Assembly: GCA_036272735.1 (NCBI GenBank)
Contig: DATAYF010000429.1
Location: forward strand, 1-15,190
Source of the DNA: DATAYF01 sp036272735
GTDB taxonomy: Bacteria; Chloroflexota; Ktedonobacteria; Ktedonobacterales; Ktedonobacteraceae
Length of the DNA stretch: 15,190 bases
Direction of reading: 5' to 3'
Part shown: piece after piece, positions 14,603-15,190 of the stretch
Numbering within the stretch: the first letter of the stretch is position 1
Layout of the letters: every line of letters starts with the position of its first letter
Notes under the pieces: generated by a model
The model's input: only the letters and a program-made list of their open reading frames with translations
Told to the model about the DNA's origin: nothing
Database searches by the model: none
Position numbers and translations under genes: made by a program

Positions 14603-15190
14603 ATGTGTGGATGCAATGCGCGACGTCGCGCACGTTTTCTCCCCAAACCGCTGCTCATTTGTATGGTGCTCGCTCTAGGCTTACTCGTTATTGCCCCCAC
14701 AGCCACAGCGCACGCTGCCCAGAGACTGGTCGGTCCCAAAAAGGATTATCTGGCGGTAGGCAACTCGCTGACCTTTGGCTTTCAGCCCGACCTGGATTTC
14801 AATGATGGTTTCGTCAACGATTTTTACAGCAACTTGCAAGCACACGGCGTACAGGCTGATGCCAACATGGGGTGTCCAGGTGAAACAAGCGTCACGTTTA
14901 TCCATGGAGGCTGTTCGTTCTCGTTCCTGCGCAAGTATCCTTACCTGGGGCCACAGCTCAACGCGGCATTAGTGTACCTGGCGGTGCACCGTGGTCAGGT
15001 CAGTCCTGTGACGTTGGATATTGGAGCCAATGATTTGTTGCCCGATATCAACGCGAAGACCTGCCAACTCAACACGACCAAATTTGCCAGTGACCTTGCT
15101 ACGCTCGATACCAATCTTACGCAGGTGATTTTGCCACAGTTGCACGCGGCGTTGATAGTCAACGGCGTGCTGACCGGTGACCTCGTGATG
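14603..15190 (+). CDS. Secreted SGNH/GDSL-type hydrolase, partial (3' end outside window)
   Basis: The reading frame is open from ATG 14603 to the window edge (196 codons, no stop), so the C-terminus is missing. The N-terminus is a signal peptide: an Arg-rich start (RRRAR), a hydrophobic core (about 17-32) and a likely cleavage site after AHA near residue 38. The mature part begins an SGNH hydrolase/esterase fold. Block I is YLAVGNSLTFG, with the nucleophile Ser at 55 and Asn where GDS is usual. A block II-like NMGCPGETS (88-96) has the oxyanion Gly, and block III is IGANDLL (140-146) with Asn 143. The block V Asp/His pair would lie beyond the window. Expected activity is ester hydrolysis on lipid, acyl-polysaccharide or similar extracellular substrates; the substrate is unknown. 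Three Cys in the mature part (91, 104, 154) may pair. Confidence 0.88.
   Translation, partial: MCGCNARRRARFLPKPLLICMVLALGLLVIAPTATAHAAQRLVGPKKDYLAVGNSLTFGFQPDLDFNDGFVNDFYSNLQAHGVQADANMGCPGETSVTFIHGGCSFSFLRKYPYLGPQLNAALVYLAVHRGQVSPVTLDIGANDLLPDINAKTCQLNTTKFASDLATLDTNLTQVILPQLHAALIVNGVLTGDLVM

Overview
The window is an ordinary-looking bacterial chromosomal segment with densely packed single genes on both strands and no tRNA, rRNA, CRISPR array, transposase or phage gene that I can see. Three start codons read best as TTG and one as GTG. Base composition is moderate (roughly half G+C by eye). The gene mix is a Hanks-type kinase with a proline-rich linker and multipass membrane tail, a PP2C phosphatase, a Tex protein, a propeller-type S9 peptidase, a divergent FtsH, a CAP-domain lipoprotein, a GH57 glucan enzyme and a secreted SGNH hydrolase. 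This suggests a Chloroflexota bacterium, perhaps a Ktedonobacteria-like soil lineage. That assignment is inference from gene style, not from a marker gene.

Layout, left to right. On the + strand: a FabH/KAS III-like protein whose catalytic cysteine position is phenylalanine (40-1038), a membrane-anchored Ser/Thr kinase (1268-2962), a Tex-family S1 RNA-binding protein (3101-5425), an S9-family peptidase (5545-7380) and an FtsH-like membrane AAA metalloprotease (7653-9920). On the - strand: a CAP-domain lipoprotein (9993-10751), a PP2C-type phosphatase (10920-11924) and a GH57 alpha-glucan enzyme with a C-terminal beta domain (12195-14414). Transcribed to the right from 14603 and running off the window end is a secreted SGNH/GDSL hydrolase.

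The genes look like individually transcribed units and not one operon: most gaps are 70-270 bp and carry their own signals. These include a TTGTTT-17-TATAAT promoter before ftsH and two opposed promoters between GH57 and the SGNH gene. There are two remarkably long perfect inverted repeats. One has 28-bp arms after the S9 peptidase. The other has 27-bp arms between the convergent ftsH and CAP genes, and reads as a bidirectional terminator. No gene-free stretch exceeds 300 bases.

Functional links are limited. The kinase and the PP2C phosphatase could form a reversible Ser/Thr phosphorylation pair although they are 8 kb apart. FtsH and the S9 peptidase both belong to proteostasis. The CAP lipoprotein and the SGNH hydrolase are exported. 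I found no convincing new multi-gene system. The most unusual points are the KAS III homolog without its nucleophile and the two long perfect palindromes.
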